DNA from: Candidatus Gastranaerophilales bacterium
GTDB taxonomy: Bacteria; Cyanobacteriota; Vampirovibrionia; Gastranaerophilales; Gastranaerophilaceae
Length of the DNA stretch: 64,000 bases
Direction: 5' to 3'
Assembly: GCA_944325105.1 (NCBI GenBank)
Contig: CALUYW010000012.1
Span: 1-64,000 of the forward strand
Every line of letters begins with the position of its first letter. Positions within the stretch are counted from its first letter, which is position 1. Positions 1 to 9,465 of the stretch are shown piece by piece. Below the pieces are notes generated by a model, which was not told where the DNA came from, did not search any database, and saw only the letters and a list, made by a program, of their open reading frames with translations. Both the position numbers and the translations under genes were made by a program.

Positions 1-1220
1 CCATTACCACCACTACCTATCGTTATCTCAAACACATCCTTAGGCAGAACATTAATTGTCTTCTCCATCACAGCACCGGAGGAACCACCTGCGCCGCTAA
101 AACCGTTATAGTACTTCAGAGGTTTTACACAACGGACGGAGGCTGAGGCATTTTTTCCTCCAGTATTGGTTAAATCTGCATCAACTATAGCTAATCCGAA
201 CGGGGTTGCCCAGTCCCCTAGTATTGTTTCTGTATTTGTCCAAACTCTATATGCATCGCACCTATTTAAATATGCTGCGCTTACACAATTTGTGCCCCTG
301 CATTGTGTTACTGTACTTGGCTCACTTGTAAGGTAGTTATATGTACATAGTTGGAGTCCATTGTTGCCCGCATTTCTAGAATATTCAGTTAAAAATTTGC
401 TTACCTTTTGTAATTCGCCCGCACTAATTAATCTGTAGTTATATGTAGGCCCGCTTGGAGCATTTCGACCGTATGTCTCGCATAACTTTATTCCTGCCTG
501 TTGCGTACAAACGGTTCTATTACAACCACTATAACTACTTGTTGTAGAGTTGACACAAGTTCCTGTTGCGCCATACCAGCAGCACAAAGTAGTACTGCAT
601 AATTCTGCAGTTTGTGCCACTATAAATTGTGTATCCATGTTCATATAAGGCCAACCATCATCCCCTGCATTTCTTTTAAAAATACATAAGTCAGACTCGT
701 CATCCGCCCCCCTTATTGCAAGGAATAATGGATATTTTGCAAGTTCACTCGCATTGGGTTTGCCGTTTGCTCCAGGATTATTTTCGCAGCTTGTAGCACC
801 TGTTGCACTTCCATTACTTCCCCCTCCACCACCACCTGAACCTGTGATAGTAAGAGTAACCTGATTAACACCATTTGGTATTATCCAACTTGAATTACTT
901 GTAAAGCTAACCGTTTTTTCATTACTAACGGTTGCTCCTCCTCCACCTCCAGCTCCTCCCGAACCTTGAATAAATAATGTATTAATACCGACAGGAACAT
1001 CAAATGTATAAGTACCCGGATTGGTATATATCTCTAACCCCTCTCTATTATCAGTCTGTACGGTAATATTATCTTTCATCCTCTTTGTTATAACAGGAGC
1101 TAACGCCACCATAATAACCGATATCACAAGTACTGCAGTTAAAAGTTCTGCAAGTGTAAACCCCTTTTGCGCAACATAATGGCGCACACCACTTTTGTGG
1201 CAAGCAAATTTCTTAATCAT
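1..1220 (-). CDS. prepilin-like protein with type IV methylation motif, Gly- and Cys-rich (partial, 3' end outside window)
   Basis: The frame is open from an ATG at 1220 to the window edge, about 406 codons, with no stop seen. Residues 20-27 read GFTLAELL, the prepilin peptidase cleavage and N-methylation motif, followed by a hydrophobic helix to about residue 43. The leader before the cleavage glycine is about 20 residues, longer than the usual 6-10 of type IVa pilins. The body has glycine-rich stretches (for example GSGGAGGGG) and about 17 cysteines, so a disulfide-rich exported domain is likely. A GGAG lies about 13 bases before the ATG. It is probably a pseudopilin or minor pilin of a type II secretion or type IV pilus-like system; no other pilus gene is in view. 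The family call from the N-terminus is firm and the role is inference. Confidence 0.85.
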   Translation of the reverse strand, partial: MIKKFACHKSGVRHYVAQKGFTLAELLTAVLVISVIMVALAPVITKRMKDNITVQTDNREGLEIYTNPGTYTFDVPVGINTLFIQGSGGAGGGGGATVSNEKTVSFTSNSSWIIPNGVNQVTLTITGSGGGGGGSNGSATGATSCENNPGANGKPNASELAKYPLFLAIRGADDESDLCIFKRNAGDDGWPYMNMDTQFIVAQTAELCSTTLCCWYGATGTCVNSTTSSYSGCNRTVCTQQAGIKLCETYGRNAPSGPTYNYRLISAGELQKVSKFLTEYSRNAGNNGLQLCTYNYLTSEPSTVTQCRGTNCVSAAYLNRCDAYRVWTNTETILGDWATPFGLAIVDADLTNTGGKNASASVRCVKPLKYYNGFSGAGGSSGAVMEKTINVLPKDVFEITIGSGGN

Positions 1221-1324
1221 TTCGTATCTTTTCTCCAGTTTATAAATAAGGCTAATCTAAGCTTATTAATTTTATTATATTTATGCGTTTTTTAGAAGTC
1301 AATAAAAATCAATTATCTTTACGA

Positions 1325-3127
1325 TTACTCTTCGTTTAGACTTAAGACTGCCATAAATGCTTCTTGTGGGATGTCTACTCTACCTACTGATTTCATGCGT
1401 TTTTTACCGCGTTTTTGCTTTTCAAGAAGTTTTCTTTTACGGGTAATGTCACCGCCATAGCACTTATCAAGCACGTTTTTGCGCATGGCTTTAATGGTTG
1501 TTCTTGCTATTATCCTTCCGCCTATTGCAGCTTGAATTGCTACTTCAAACATCTGTCTCGGTATAATTTCTTTAAGTTTTGTTGCAAGTTTTTGCCCGAT
1601 ATTATAAGCGCTATCCTTATGGCAGATGACAGATAAAGCGTCAACCACCTCTCCACCAAGCAAAATATCCATTTTTACAAGGTCTGAGCGCTTATATGCA
1701 TAAAAATCATAATCAAGGCTGGCATATCCTTTAGAGCGGGATTTTAGTTGGTCGTAAAAGTCTGTAATAACTTCGCTTAACGGTATGTGATATTCAAGGT
1801 TGACACGGGTTTTATCCAAATAATGCATATTTATAAAGTCTCCGCGCTTACCTTGGCACAACTCCATAAGCGAGCCTACAAAATCGTTCGGAGTAAAAAT
1901 ATTTACTTTGACATAGGGTTCTTCGATGTAGTCACGATACTGTGGAGCGGGCAGATTTGTCGGGTTATCTATCTCAACCATTGTGCCATCAGTCTTGTAG
2001 ACTTTGTAAATTACGCTTGGTGCAGTTGTAATAAGTGACAAATCATACTCGCGCTCAAGACGTTCTTGGGCTATTTCCATATGCAGCATACCTAAAAATC
2101 CGCACCTAAAGCCAAACCCCAGGGCCGATGAGGTTTCAGGTTCAAAAGTTATAGAACTGTCGTTGAGTTTAAGCTTCTCAAGAGCTTCTTTTAGGTCATG
2201 ATACTGGTCATTATCAACGGGATAAAGTCCTGAAAACACCATAGGCTTTGCTTCTTTGTACCCTTCAAGCGGTTCTTTGGCGGGGTTTTGAGCATGAGTT
2301 ATGGTATCTCCCACAAAGCGAGTAATTTCTTTTATTGAACCTGCAAAATAGCCAACCTCGCCGGTTTTAAGCTCTTCCACCTGAACGCGATTTGGGTTTA
2401 AAAATCCGAGCTCAACAACTTCAAACTCCTTGCCTGTTGCCATAAATTTAATTTTATCCCCGAGCTTGATTGACCCGTCTATTACTTTAAAAAAGCACAC
2501 GGTTCCCAAGTATTGGTCATACGTGCTGTCAAAAACAAGCGCCCTTAGAGGTTTATCCGATGTATCATCCGGTGGTGGGATATGTGCTACAACGGATTCA
2601 AGTACTTCTTTTATCCCCGTTCCCTCTTTAGCGCTCACAGGGATTGCCATTGATGCATCAATTCCTAAAACATCTTCTATTTCCTGTTTTACCCTCTCAA
2701 CATCTGCCGAGGGCAGGTCGATTTTATTTATTATAGGGATAATTTCAAGATTTTGCTCCATTGCAAGATATACATTTGCAAGGGTTTGAGCCTCAACACC
2801 CTGTGTTGCATCTACTATTAAAAGCGCACCCTCGCATGCTGCAAGCGAGCGAGAAACTTCATAAGAAAAATCAACGTGCCCCGGGGTGTCAATAAGATTT
2901 AAAATGTAATCTTTCCCATCATCCGCCCTGTAATTCATTTTTGCGGCATTTAACTTAATTGTAATACCACGCTCGCGCTCAATATCCATAGTATCAAGCA
3001 GCTGATTTTGCATATCACGTTGAGCTATTGTACCGGTAAGTTCAAGCAATCTGTCTGCAAGAGTAGATTTGCCGTGGTCAATGTGGGCTATTATACTAAA
3101 GTTTCTTATGTTCTCGATTTTTCTCAT
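1325..3127 (-). CDS. lepA: elongation factor 4 (LepA), back-translocating GTPase
   Basis: This 600-residue protein has the full translational GTPase core near the N-terminus: [10 protein letters not shown] (P-loop), DTPGH and NKID. The EF4-specific C-terminal part follows, including [14 protein letters not shown] and the terminal [19 protein letters not shown]. Length is normal for LepA (about 600). EF4 acts on the ribosome in the cytoplasm. It is the last gene of a minus-strand run menA-PEBP-lepA, 23 bases after the PEBP gene. No Shine-Dalgarno is visible; instead TATAAT lies exactly six bases before the ATG, so it may also be transcribed as a leaderless mRNA. Confidence 0.98.
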   Translation of the reverse strand: MRKIENIRNFSIIAHIDHGKSTLADRLLELTGTIAQRDMQNQLLDTMDIERERGITIKLNAAKMNYRADDGKDYILNLIDTPGHVDFSYEVSRSLAACEGALLIVDATQGVEAQTLANVYLAMEQNLEIIPIINKIDLPSADVERVKQEIEDVLGIDASMAIPVSAKEGTGIKEVLESVVAHIPPPDDTSDKPLRALVFDSTYDQYLGTVCFFKVIDGSIKLGDKIKFMATGKEFEVVELGFLNPNRVQVEELKTGEVGYFAGSIKEITRFVGDTITHAQNPAKEPLEGYKEAKPMVFSGLYPVDNDQYHDLKEALEKLKLNDSSITFEPETSSALGFGFRCGFLGMLHMEIAQERLEREYDLSLITTAPSVIYKVYKTDGTMVEIDNPTNLPAPQYRDYIEEPYVKVNIFTPNDFVGSLMELCQGKRGDFINMHYLDKTRVNLEYHIPLSEVITDFYDQLKSRSKGYASLDYDFYAYKRSDLVKMDILLGGEVVDALSVICHKDSAYNIGQKLATKLKEIIPRQMFEVAIQAAIGGRIIARTTIKAMRKNVLDKCYGGDITRKRKLLEKQKRGKKRMKSVGRVDIPQEAFMAVLSLNEE

Positions 3128-3133
3128 AAGATA

Positions 3134-3139
3134 ATTATA
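3134..3139 (-). promoter_or_regulatory. -10-like box six bases before lepA ATG (candidate leaderless promoter)
   Basis: On the minus strand TATAAT is followed by TATCTT and then the lepA ATG. Placing +1 at the A of ATG gives a leaderless transcript. There is no good -35 at 16-18 bases (TTGTAT sits 20 away), so this is weaker than the neighbouring cases. Confidence 0.4.
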
Positions 3140-3150
3140 TTATAAAAAAA

Positions 3151-3693
3151 TTATCTTTGATACAATGCTGTTATTGTAGAACTTGCAAGAGAGTGCTCTT
3201 TTACGATTTTTTCAACGGTATTTGGGTCTGTATCCACTGTTACATCAAGACTTTCAACATCGAGTGCATGTATTGTAAAGTTGTAATGGTGTACCCCATG
3301 TCCTACAGGCGGGCAAGCTCCGCCATAGCCTAAGGTATTAAAGTCCGTAACTGTTTCAAGTGCAGGCGAGGTTGGTTTTTCTCCTTTTTTAAACTCTGTT
3401 TTATCAGCAGGGATATTTATTACAAGCCAGTGCCACCAGCCTTTAGGTCGAGGTGCATCAGGGTCATGGACAAGAAGTGCAAAGCTTTTTGTGCCCTCGG
3501 GTGCTCCTTGCCACTTTAAATCGGGGGAAACATTGCCTCCGCTGCAACCAAAACCGTCTAAAACCTGCTCATTAGACAGTGTCTGGTTATTTTTTATACT
3601 TTCGCTTGTAAGCGTAAAATTAGAATTTGCCATAATAACACCTGCTCCAACTAAAAATACTAAAACAGAAATAACAAGAATAATTTTTCTCAT
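3151..3693 (-). CDS. exported PEBP family protein (YbhB/YbcL, Raf-kinase-inhibitor-like)
   Basis: The 180-residue protein opens with a hydrophobic segment (about residues 4-22, ending VIMAN), which is a signal peptide or membrane anchor. The PEBP signatures follow: DPDAPRPKGWWHWLV for the anion-binding pocket and YGGACPPVGHGVHHY in the second half. Bacterial members bind small phosphate- or phospholipid-like ligands; their physiological role is mostly unknown. It lies between menA and lepA with 19- and 23-base gaps. The ATG lacks a Shine-Dalgarno but has a promoter-like element ending six bases upstream. Confidence 0.93.
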   Translation of the reverse strand: MRKIILVISVLVFLVGAGVIMANSNFTLTSESIKNNQTLSNEQVLDGFGCSGGNVSPDLKWQGAPEGTKSFALLVHDPDAPRPKGWWHWLVINIPADKTEFKKGEKPTSPALETVTDFNTLGYGGACPPVGHGVHHYNFTIHALDVESLDVTVDTDPNTVEKIVKEHSLASSTITALYQR

Positions 3694-3699
3694 AAGTTA

Positions 3700-3728
3700 A
3701 TTATAGAGATTTTTATCTTAAATAGCAA
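3700..3728 (-). promoter_or_regulatory. candidate leaderless promoter of the PEBP gene
   Basis: Minus strand: TTGCTA, 17 bases, TATAAT, six bases (TAACTT), then the ATG at 3693. It overlaps the 3' end of the menA-like gene. No Shine-Dalgarno is present. Confidence 0.55.
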
Positions 3729-4690
3729 GCAATTCCCGCTATTAAGCAAAATAAGAAGCATAAATTTCTTGCAAGATAAAATCTGTACATAAAAAACGCC
3801 ATATGATTTTTGTTGATATTATCCCAGTCCTCCATTGGCCCCATCCACCATTTTGGAATAAATTTAACGTCTTTAATATTTATATAATCCTTTATGGATT
3901 TAAAAAGCTCAACTGCTATAGGCATTGTAATAAATGTATATAGTGCGTTTGGATGCAGCCAGCCGCCTATTACAAAAATAGCAACATTGGCATAAGATAA
4001 CCAAACTATTGTTTCAAGGGCTTTTATGGCATTTTGTTTGTTTTTAAAAAGCCTGCAAAATGTATTTTTGCCCACCGTGCAGTCGTATTCCCAATCCATA
4101 ATGGCGTGAGTGTGCAAAAGTGCTGCCGTTAAAAGCCCCACTGATATTGACATAATAAGTATTCTTGTAGATAAAAGTCCGCAAAGTGCTAAATATGTGC
4201 CGCTCATTAGCAGCGGGCCAAATATTAAACCCACAATGAGCTCGCCCGAGTAGTACTTTGTAGCAAAAGGATAAAACAAGCACATAGCTCCGGTTAGAGC
4301 TATAATTACAGGAACTGCAGCTCCTATTGTAATTGTGTAGTAAATACCTATTAAAAGCGCTATAGCGTATAAAATTGCTATTATTCGGGTAACTTTTTTA
4401 AGTGAAAAAGTCCCGTTTAAAATAAGCCTGGCTTTGTTGTTTATTGTGCCAAAGTCAATGCTGCTAAGGTTTTTGCCCCGGTTTAGTTCTTTTGTGACAT
4501 CCATATAATCATCCAAAAGATTTGTGCCAAGGTGCACACAGGTAATACCGATAAAAGTCAAAAACATATCCGAGTACGACGGCAGGTAGATTTGAGCCCA
4601 AATAAGGGTTAAAAACCAAGGTGCAACCGACATTGGAAGCGAGTATGCTCTTGTAAGCTCGCAAAAATTTGAAATTTTTTCTTTAATCAT
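3713..4690 (-). CDS. menA: UbiA-family prenyltransferase, MenA-like (1,4-dihydroxy-2-naphthoate prenyltransferase)
   Basis: A polytopic membrane protein of 325 residues with about eight hydrophobic segments. It carries both aspartate-rich motifs of the UbiA superfamily: NLLDDYMDVTKELNRGK near residue 60 and MDWEYDCTVGKNTF near residue 200. These bind the Mg-prenyl diphosphate. The second motif ending in GKNT is typical of MenA, which makes demethylmenaquinone from dihydroxynaphthoate in the inner membrane. No other menaquinone gene is in the window, so another UbiA substrate cannot be excluded. It is the first gene of the menA-PEBP-lepA run. Confidence 0.8.
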   Translation of the reverse strand: MIKEKISNFCELTRAYSLPMSVAPWFLTLIWAQIYLPSYSDMFLTFIGITCVHLGTNLLDDYMDVTKELNRGKNLSSIDFGTINNKARLILNGTFSLKKVTRIIAILYAIALLIGIYYTITIGAAVPVIIALTGAMCLFYPFATKYYSGELIVGLIFGPLLMSGTYLALCGLLSTRILIMSISVGLLTAALLHTHAIMDWEYDCTVGKNTFCRLFKNKQNAIKALETIVWLSYANVAIFVIGGWLHPNALYTFITMPIAVELFKSIKDYINIKDVKFIPKWWMGPMEDWDNINKNHMAFFMYRFYLARNLCFLFCLIAGIACYLR

Positions 4691-4696
4691 AGGCTT

Positions 4697-4725
4697 ATAT
4701 TATATATAATTTTTAAATTAGTCAA
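4697..4725 (-). promoter_or_regulatory. candidate leaderless promoter of menA
   Basis: Minus strand: TTGACT, 17 bases, TAATAT, six bases (AAGCCT), then the menA ATG at 4690. An alternative TATAAT two bases further upstream would give a two-base leader. No Shine-Dalgarno is present. Confidence 0.5.
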
Positions 4726-4774
4726 ATTGCTCAAGTGTTTATTTGTATAAGTAAAGAAAAGACTTTTTAAATAA

Positions 4775-4804
4775 TTTACAAATCGTTACATTATTCGCTA
4801 AAAT
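4775..4804 (+). promoter_or_regulatory. candidate distal promoter of the infA ribosomal operon
   Basis: TTTACA, 18 bases, TAAAAT, in the 283-base divergent gap between menA and infA. It would give a 5' leader of about 160 bases. It is a sequence match only. Confidence 0.4.
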
Positions 4805-4915
4805 TACTATAAAAACGGCTATTTTAACCATATTGAAAATACTAAATATACCCTTACTTTAAAAAAACAATTTAATAAAATCCCCAAAAATGCCAAAAAA
4901 CTTGTACAAAAAGCC

Positions 4916-4943
4916 TTGCATTGAAAAATTTAACATGTATGAT
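4916..4943 (+). promoter_or_regulatory. candidate proximal promoter of the infA ribosomal operon
   Basis: TTGCAT, 16 bases, TATGAT, about 30 bases before the infA ATG, leaving room for the AAAGGAA ribosome binding site. Confidence 0.4.
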
Positions 4944-4973
4944 TTTATTTGTTGAAATATATAAAGGAAACTA

Positions 4974-5189
4974 ATGTCTAAAGACGTAATAGAATTTGAA
5001 GGAACAATACTTGAGTCTTTGCCAAACGCAATGTTTAGAGTAGAACTTGAAAACGGACATGAGATATTGGCACATATTTCAGGAAAAATCAGGAAAAACT
5101 TTATAAGAATATTGCCGGGTGACAAAGTAAAAGTCGAAATGACGCCTTATGATTTAACAAGAGGCAGAATTACATACAGATTAAAGTAA
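4974..5189 (+). CDS. infA: translation initiation factor IF-1
   Basis: 71 residues, the normal IF-1 length, with the S1/OB-fold pattern [39 protein letters not shown] and [20 protein letters not shown]-1 occupies the ribosomal A site during initiation. It heads the alpha-type ribosomal operon here. The usual upstream secY-adk-map genes are absent, replaced by the divergent menA gene, so the spc/alpha superoperon has been cut just before infA. A clear AAAGGAA precedes the ATG. Confidence 0.98.
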   Translation: MSKDVIEFEGTILESLPNAMFRVELENGHEILAHISGKIRKNFIRILPGDKVKVEMTPYDLTRGRITYRLK

Positions 5190-5205
5190 ATAAAGGAAAA
5201 TAAAA

Positions 5206-5319
5206 ATGAAAGTTAGAGCATCAGTAAAACCAATTTGCAAAAATTGCAAAGTAATTAAAAGAAGAGGACGTGTAACGGTTACATGTTCTGACCCGAGACA
5301 CAAACAAAGACAGGGTTAA
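5206..5319 (+). CDS. rpmJ: 50S ribosomal protein L36 (bL36)
   Basis: A 37-codon gene between infA and rpsM. It begins [20 protein letters not shown] and ends [10 protein letters not shown]. The zinc ligands C-x2-C-x12-C-x4-H are all present, so this is the zinc-binding (C+) form. TAAAGGAAAA provides a ribosome binding site. The infA-rpmJ-rpsM order is the standard bacterial one. Confidence 0.98.
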   Translation: MKVRASVKPICKNCKVIKRRGRVTVTCSDPRHKQRQG

Positions 5320-5351
5320 TAAGTAAAGTAATTCAAAGGAGACATAAATAA

Positions 5352-5720
5352 ATGGCAAGATTGGCTGGGGTTGATTTACCCCGTAACAAAAGAATGGTTA
5401 TTGCATTAACCTATATCTACGGCATTGGACCTACTAGAAGCGCGAAAATTCTTGAGGCTTGCAATATTTCACAAGACCTAAGAACAGACGATTTGACCGA
5501 TGACGATATTAAAAAGCTGAGAACAGAAATATCACACTATACAATTGAAGGTGACTTAAAAAGAGAAGAATCTCTTAATATTAAACGCTTATCAGAAATC
5601 AACTCTTACAGAGGTGTTCGTCACAGAAGAAAACTCCCTGTCAGAGGTCAGAGAACAAAAACAAACGCCAGAACACGCAGAGGCAAAAAATCAGGCCCGA
5701 TAGCTAACAAAAAGAAATAG
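5352..5720 (+). CDS. rpsM: 30S ribosomal protein S13 (uS13)
   Basis: 122 residues with the S13 hallmarks [34 protein letters not shown] and the basic C-terminal tail [20 protein letters not shown] followed by RTRRGKK. S13 sits in the head of the small subunit and contacts the P-site tRNA and the large subunit. AAAGGAG precedes the ATG. It is the third gene of the operon. Confidence 0.99.
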   Translation: MARLAGVDLPRNKRMVIALTYIYGIGPTRSAKILEACNISQDLRTDDLTDDDIKKLRTEISHYTIEGDLKREESLNIKRLSEINSYRGVRHRRKLPVRGQRTKTNARTRRGKKSGPIANKKK

Positions 5721-5774
5721 GATTTGATTTTATTTTGGCGTAACAAAAGAAATTAATAAAAGGAAGAAAATATA

Positions 5775-6161
5775 ATGGCTAAACCTACAAAAACAAAAAA
5801 GAAAGAAAGAAAGAACGTATTACAAGGTGTTGTACACATTCAGTCCACCTTTAATAACACTATCGTAACTTCAACCGACACTCAAGGTAATGCTGTTGCA
5901 TGGGCTTCTGCCGGTGCTTGCGGTTTTAAAGGTGCCAGAAAGGGTACTCCGTTTGCAGCACAATCTGCAGCGGAATTGGTTGCTAAAAAATCAGTTGACC
6001 AAGGAATGAGAAAAGTTGAAGTATTTATAAAAGGCCCAGGTTCAGGCAGGGAAACCGCTATCCGTGCTATTCAAGCTGCTGGTCTTGAAATTACTTTAAT
6101 CAAGGACGTAACTCCAATTCCTCACAACGGCTGCCGTCCTCCTAAAAAACGTAGAGTATAA
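5775..6161 (+). CDS. rpsK: 30S ribosomal protein S11 (uS11)
   Basis: 128 residues with the typical [38 protein letters not shown] and C-terminal [18 protein letters not shown] motifs. The protein lies on the platform of the small subunit next to S18. A 54-base gap separates it from rpsM, and AAAAGGAAG precedes the ATG. Confidence 0.99.
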   Translation: MAKPTKTKKKERKNVLQGVVHIQSTFNNTIVTSTDTQGNAVAWASAGACGFKGARKGTPFAAQSAAELVAKKSVDQGMRKVEVFIKGPGSGRETAIRAIQAAGLEITLIKDVTPIPHNGCRPPKKRRV

Positions 6162-6184
6162 CAATAATAAAAGGAGCTATAAAA

Positions 6185-6787
6185 TTGGCTAGATATACTG
6201 GACCCACAAATAAATTATACAGAAACTTCGGTGTCAAGGATTTGTCCAATCGTAAATTGACATCGTCAATGAGACAAAACTCTTCAGGGCAGCACGGTGC
6301 AATGAGAAAGAAAGCATCTGATTACGCTCTGCAATTAAAAGAAAAACAAAAAATTCGTCTTACTTACCTTGTATCTGAAAAGCAATTTGCAAAATACTAT
6401 CAAACTGCTTCAAGAAAAACAGGCGTAACGGGTACAATTATGTTACAAATGCTTGAATCAAGACTTGATAACGTAATCTTCCGTGCAGGTTTTGCAATTA
6501 CAAGAAGACAAGCAAGACAAATTGTTAACCACGGACATGTCCTCGTTAACGGTAAAAAAGTTGATATTCCCTCCTATTTGCTTAAAGCAGGAGATGAAGT
6601 CACTGTTAAAACAAACAGTCAAAATTACATAAAAAATGTTCAAGAATCAATCGATATGGCACTTTCGTTTGCTTGGTTAAACGTAGACAAAGCTGCTCAA
6701 AAGATTGTTTTTGACAGAGTACCACAAAGGGAAGAGATGGACCCTGAGTTCAAAGAACAACTTGTTATTGAGTACTACTCTAAATAG
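6185..6787 (+). CDS. rpsD: 30S ribosomal protein S4 (uS4), TTG start
   Basis: 200 residues. The S4 RNA-binding domain is visible in [35 protein letters not shown] and [14 protein letters not shown]. The N-terminal zinc-binding cysteines of C+ S4 proteins are absent. The start is TTG at 6185, supported by AAAGGAG nine bases upstream and by the expected N-terminus ARYTGP; no ATG fits. S4 nucleates 30S assembly and in many bacteria autoregulates this operon. It lies between rpsK and rpoA. Confidence 0.97.
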   Translation: MARYTGPTNKLYRNFGVKDLSNRKLTSSMRQNSSGQHGAMRKKASDYALQLKEKQKIRLTYLVSEKQFAKYYQTASRKTGVTGTIMLQMLESRLDNVIFRAGFAITRRQARQIVNHGHVLVNGKKVDIPSYLLKAGDEVTVKTNSQNYIKNVQESIDMALSFAWLNVDKAAQKIVFDRVPQREEMDPEFKEQLVIEYYSK

Positions 6788-6809
6788 TAATTAGGAGAGA
6801 ATAAAGAAT

Positions 6810-7787
6810 ATGGAACTTAAAATTAAAAATGTTAATACCACAACCAGTTCAGACGGTTCACAATATGGCAAGTTTGTTATTGAACCGCTTGAAAGAGGTT
6901 ATGGCGCTACAATTGGTAACTCTTTGAGAAGAGTGTTACTCTCAAGTCTTGAGGGTGCCGCTGTTACTTCAGTAAGAATTGAAGGTATTACACATGAATA
7001 CACTTCAATTCCCGGAGTTGTTGAAGATGTTATTGATATCATGCTTAACCTTAAAGGCTTGGTTGTAAAAACTGATAATAATGATGTTCAACACTTAAGA
7101 TTAGATGTTACAAGACCCGGTGCGGTTTTGGCTTCTGATATTGAACTTCCTGCAGGTGTTAAAATTGTTAACCCTGACTGCTTAATTTGTACTCTTGCAG
7201 AAGGTGGTTCAATTCACGCTGACATCGTTGTTGAGGTTGGTAAAGGTTACATTACTCAAGATGTTCTTAAAGAACAAAAGAACGGTATGCCCATAGACAT
7301 GCTCCCGATTGATGCTGCATTTATGCCTATCAAACGTGTAAGCTACCTTGTTGAACCTGCTCGTGTAGGTGAAAACTTGGACTTCGACAAATTGACTCTT
7401 GAAATTTGGTCAAATGGTTCGATTGATGTAACTCAAGCATTATCAAAAGGTGCAAATCTTCTTATCGAACACTTCTCTCAAATTGCTGCAATTACTGGTA
7501 CGCCTGTAAGTGTAAAAATTGAAGAGGAAAAGAAAGAAGAAGAAACAACTGAAGCTGTTCCCGCTTTCACAATTGAAGATTTGGAACTTTCGGTTCGTGC
7601 ATATAACTGCTTAAAGAGAGCAAGTATCAATTCTATGGCAGAACTTTTGAAAAAATCAGAACATGATTTATTGAATATTAAAAACTTCGGTAAAAAATCT
7701 TCTGATGAAGTAATCGAAAAACTTCACCAATTGGGCTTGGATCTTCAACCCAATCCTGAAGGTGTAGATGATTTGGAACTAATATAA
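6810..7787 (+). CDS. rpoA: RNA polymerase alpha subunit
   Basis: 325 residues. The N-terminal dimerisation domain includes FVIEPLERGYGATIGNSLRR and VLLSSLEGAAVTSVRIEG. An acidic linker (EEEKKEEETTEA, about residues 237-248) leads to the C-terminal DNA-binding domain with LELSVRAYNCLKRASINS and the FGKKSSDEVIEKL helix. Length and domains are standard. TTAGGAGAG precedes the ATG. It is followed after 16 bases by rplQ. Confidence 0.99.
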   Translation: MELKIKNVNTTTSSDGSQYGKFVIEPLERGYGATIGNSLRRVLLSSLEGAAVTSVRIEGITHEYTSIPGVVEDVIDIMLNLKGLVVKTDNNDVQHLRLDVTRPGAVLASDIELPAGVKIVNPDCLICTLAEGGSIHADIVVEVGKGYITQDVLKEQKNGMPIDMLPIDAAFMPIKRVSYLVEPARVGENLDFDKLTLEIWSNGSIDVTQALSKGANLLIEHFSQIAAITGTPVSVKIEEEKKEEETTEAVPAFTIEDLELSVRAYNCLKRASINSMAELLKKSEHDLLNIKNFGKKSSDEVIEKLHQLGLDLQPNPEGVDDLELI

Positions 7788-7803
7788 TAAAAGGATAAAT
7801 AAA

Positions 7804-8232
7804 ATGAGACACCAGTGTAAAAGACACCATCTATCAAAGGCAGCTGACCAAAGAAAAGCACTGCTTCGCTCTTTGGCAACAGAGTTGTTCTTGCATGGTG
7901 AAATAAAAACTACTATGGCAAGAGCAAAAGCGCTTCGTCCTTATGCTGAAAATGTAATCACATTTGCTAAAAAAGGCGATTTGGCTTCTCGCAGACAAGC
8001 TGCTAAATATATTTTCGACAAGGAAACTTCAAAATATATGAACCTTGAAACAGGTGAGATTTTTGATGCTCCTCAAGAAGGTCAAAAACTGCCTTCTCAG
8101 ACAGTTTTAAGACAACTGTTCTCGGTTATTGGCAAAAAATATGCAACTCGCAACGGCGGTTATACAAGAATTTACAGACTTGCTCCCCGCAGAGGCGATG
8201 CTGCTGAAATGGCAATGATTCAATTGGTATAA
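7804..8232 (+). CDS. rplQ: 50S ribosomal protein L17 (bL17) with internal insertion
   Basis: 142 residues, beginning with the L17 signature MRHQCKRHHLSKAADQRKAL and ending YTRIYRLAPRRGDAAEMAMI. It is longer than the usual 115-125 residues. The extra length is a segment around residues 77-100 (KYMNLETGEIFDAPQEGQKL) between the two conserved halves. The stop codon overlaps the truA ATG by one base (TAATG), which implies translational coupling. Confidence 0.98.
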   Translation: MRHQCKRHHLSKAADQRKALLRSLATELFLHGEIKTTMARAKALRPYAENVITFAKKGDLASRRQAAKYIFDKETSKYMNLETGEIFDAPQEGQKLPSQTVLRQLFSVIGKKYATRNGGYTRIYRLAPRRGDAAEMAMIQLV

Positions 8233-9026
8233 TGAATACCAAAAATCGTTACCTTGCGCGAATTTCATATCTGGGTAAGAACTACTGTGGCTCACAAAAG
8301 CAGCCAAACGGTAATACAATCCAAGACGAAGTTGAAAAAGCGCTCTGTACATTGATAAAAACAAAAACAAGCACTATATTTTCAGGCAGAACCGATGCAG
8401 GTGTGAGTGCAAAATCTCAAACTTTTCACTTTGATACCTCCTTGGAGCTTGATACAAATAAATTTATCAACTCTCTAAATGGGATTTTGCCTGAAGATAT
8501 AAGGGTTTTTGAGATAAAAAAAGTTGAAAATACCTTTCATGCTCAAAAATCCGCGAAGTTTCGCCACTACAGATATTTAATAAGAAATGACATGGTAAGC
8601 TCTCCATTTGATACAAATGTCCTGTTTGTAAAATGGCACTTGGATGAGAAGCTTTTTGACAAATCTCTAAAATGCCTTGTAGGTGAGTATGACTTCAGTG
8701 CTTTTAAGTCAAAGTCCGATAACCCTGCATGTGTATGCAATATCTATCATGCTGGGGCCTTTAGGTCGGATGATGGCAAATATATAGTGATTGATATTAT
8801 AGGAAGCAGGTTTCTCTATAATATGGTCAGAACAATCGTCGGCACTCTCTTTAAAATTCAAAAAGACGCTCTCGTCCCGCTAGCGATGGCTGAAGTTTTG
8901 AATTCAAAAGATAGAAACAATTCAGGAGCAACGGCACCTGCCATTGGTTTAACTCTTGAATATGTCGGATACGATGATTGTTTAAATTATCTGAAACAAA
9001 TGAATATAGGAAAGGCAAATAAATGA
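8232..9026 (+). CDS. truA: tRNA pseudouridine(38-40) synthase TruA
   Basis: 264 residues with the catalytic aspartate in [14 protein letters not shown] (about residue 56), plus [16 protein letters not shown] and [16 protein letters not shown], all conserved in TruA. The enzyme isomerises uridines 38-40 in the anticodon arm. It sits between rplQ and rplM, an order shared with Cyanobacteria and Firmicutes. It overlaps rplQ by one base and rplM by four bases (ATGA). Confidence 0.97.
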   Translation: MNTKNRYLARISYLGKNYCGSQKQPNGNTIQDEVEKALCTLIKTKTSTIFSGRTDAGVSAKSQTFHFDTSLELDTNKFINSLNGILPEDIRVFEIKKVENTFHAQKSAKFRHYRYLIRNDMVSSPFDTNVLFVKWHLDEKLFDKSLKCLVGEYDFSAFKSKSDNPACVCNIYHAGAFRSDDGKYIVIDIIGSRFLYNMVRTIVGTLFKIQKDALVPLAMAEVLNSKDRNNSGATAPAIGLTLEYVGYDDCLNYLKQMNIGKANK

Positions 9027-9463
9027 AAACATTTAGCGCAAAGCCGCTTGAAGTAGAAAGAAAATGGTATGTAATAGATGCCGAAGGGCAAACTCTTGGC
9101 AGACTTGCTGTTGCATGTGCCAACATTCTTCGCGGCAAAAATAAACCTCAATATACACCCAATGTTGATACAGGTGATTTTGTAGTAGTTATCAATGCTG
9201 CTAAAATTCAGGTGAGCGGTAAAAAAGAAACTGACAAATTGTATCGTTCTCACAGTGGTTACCCTGGCGGTTTTAAAGAAATCAGCTTCAAAGCCCTTAT
9301 GGAAAAAGACCCAAGACGTGCTATAGAAAAAGCAGTTAAAGGTATGCTTCCTCACAACACTTTGGGTTCTCAGCAATTTACAAAATTAAAAGTATATGCT
9401 GATGCTAATCACCCTCATGAAGCTCAAAAACCAGAAAAATATGAAATCAAAGGAGATAAGTAA
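9023..9463 (+). CDS. rplM: 50S ribosomal protein L13 (uL13)
   Basis: 146 residues with [53 protein letters not shown] and [12 protein letters not shown], all L13 hallmarks. It starts within the truA stop (ATGA), so translation is probably coupled. An AGGAAAGG lies just upstream. Confidence 0.99.
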   Translation: MKTFSAKPLEVERKWYVIDAEGQTLGRLAVACANILRGKNKPQYTPNVDTGDFVVVINAAKIQVSGKKETDKLYRSHSGYPGGFKEISFKALMEKDPRRAIEKAVKGMLPHNTLGSQQFTKLKVYADANHPHEAQKPEKYEIKGDK

Positions 9464-9465
9464 TA

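Noticed and set aside
2430-2789. 119-codon plus-strand frame opposite lepA
   Set aside because: It is the antisense shadow of a highly conserved GTPase gene.
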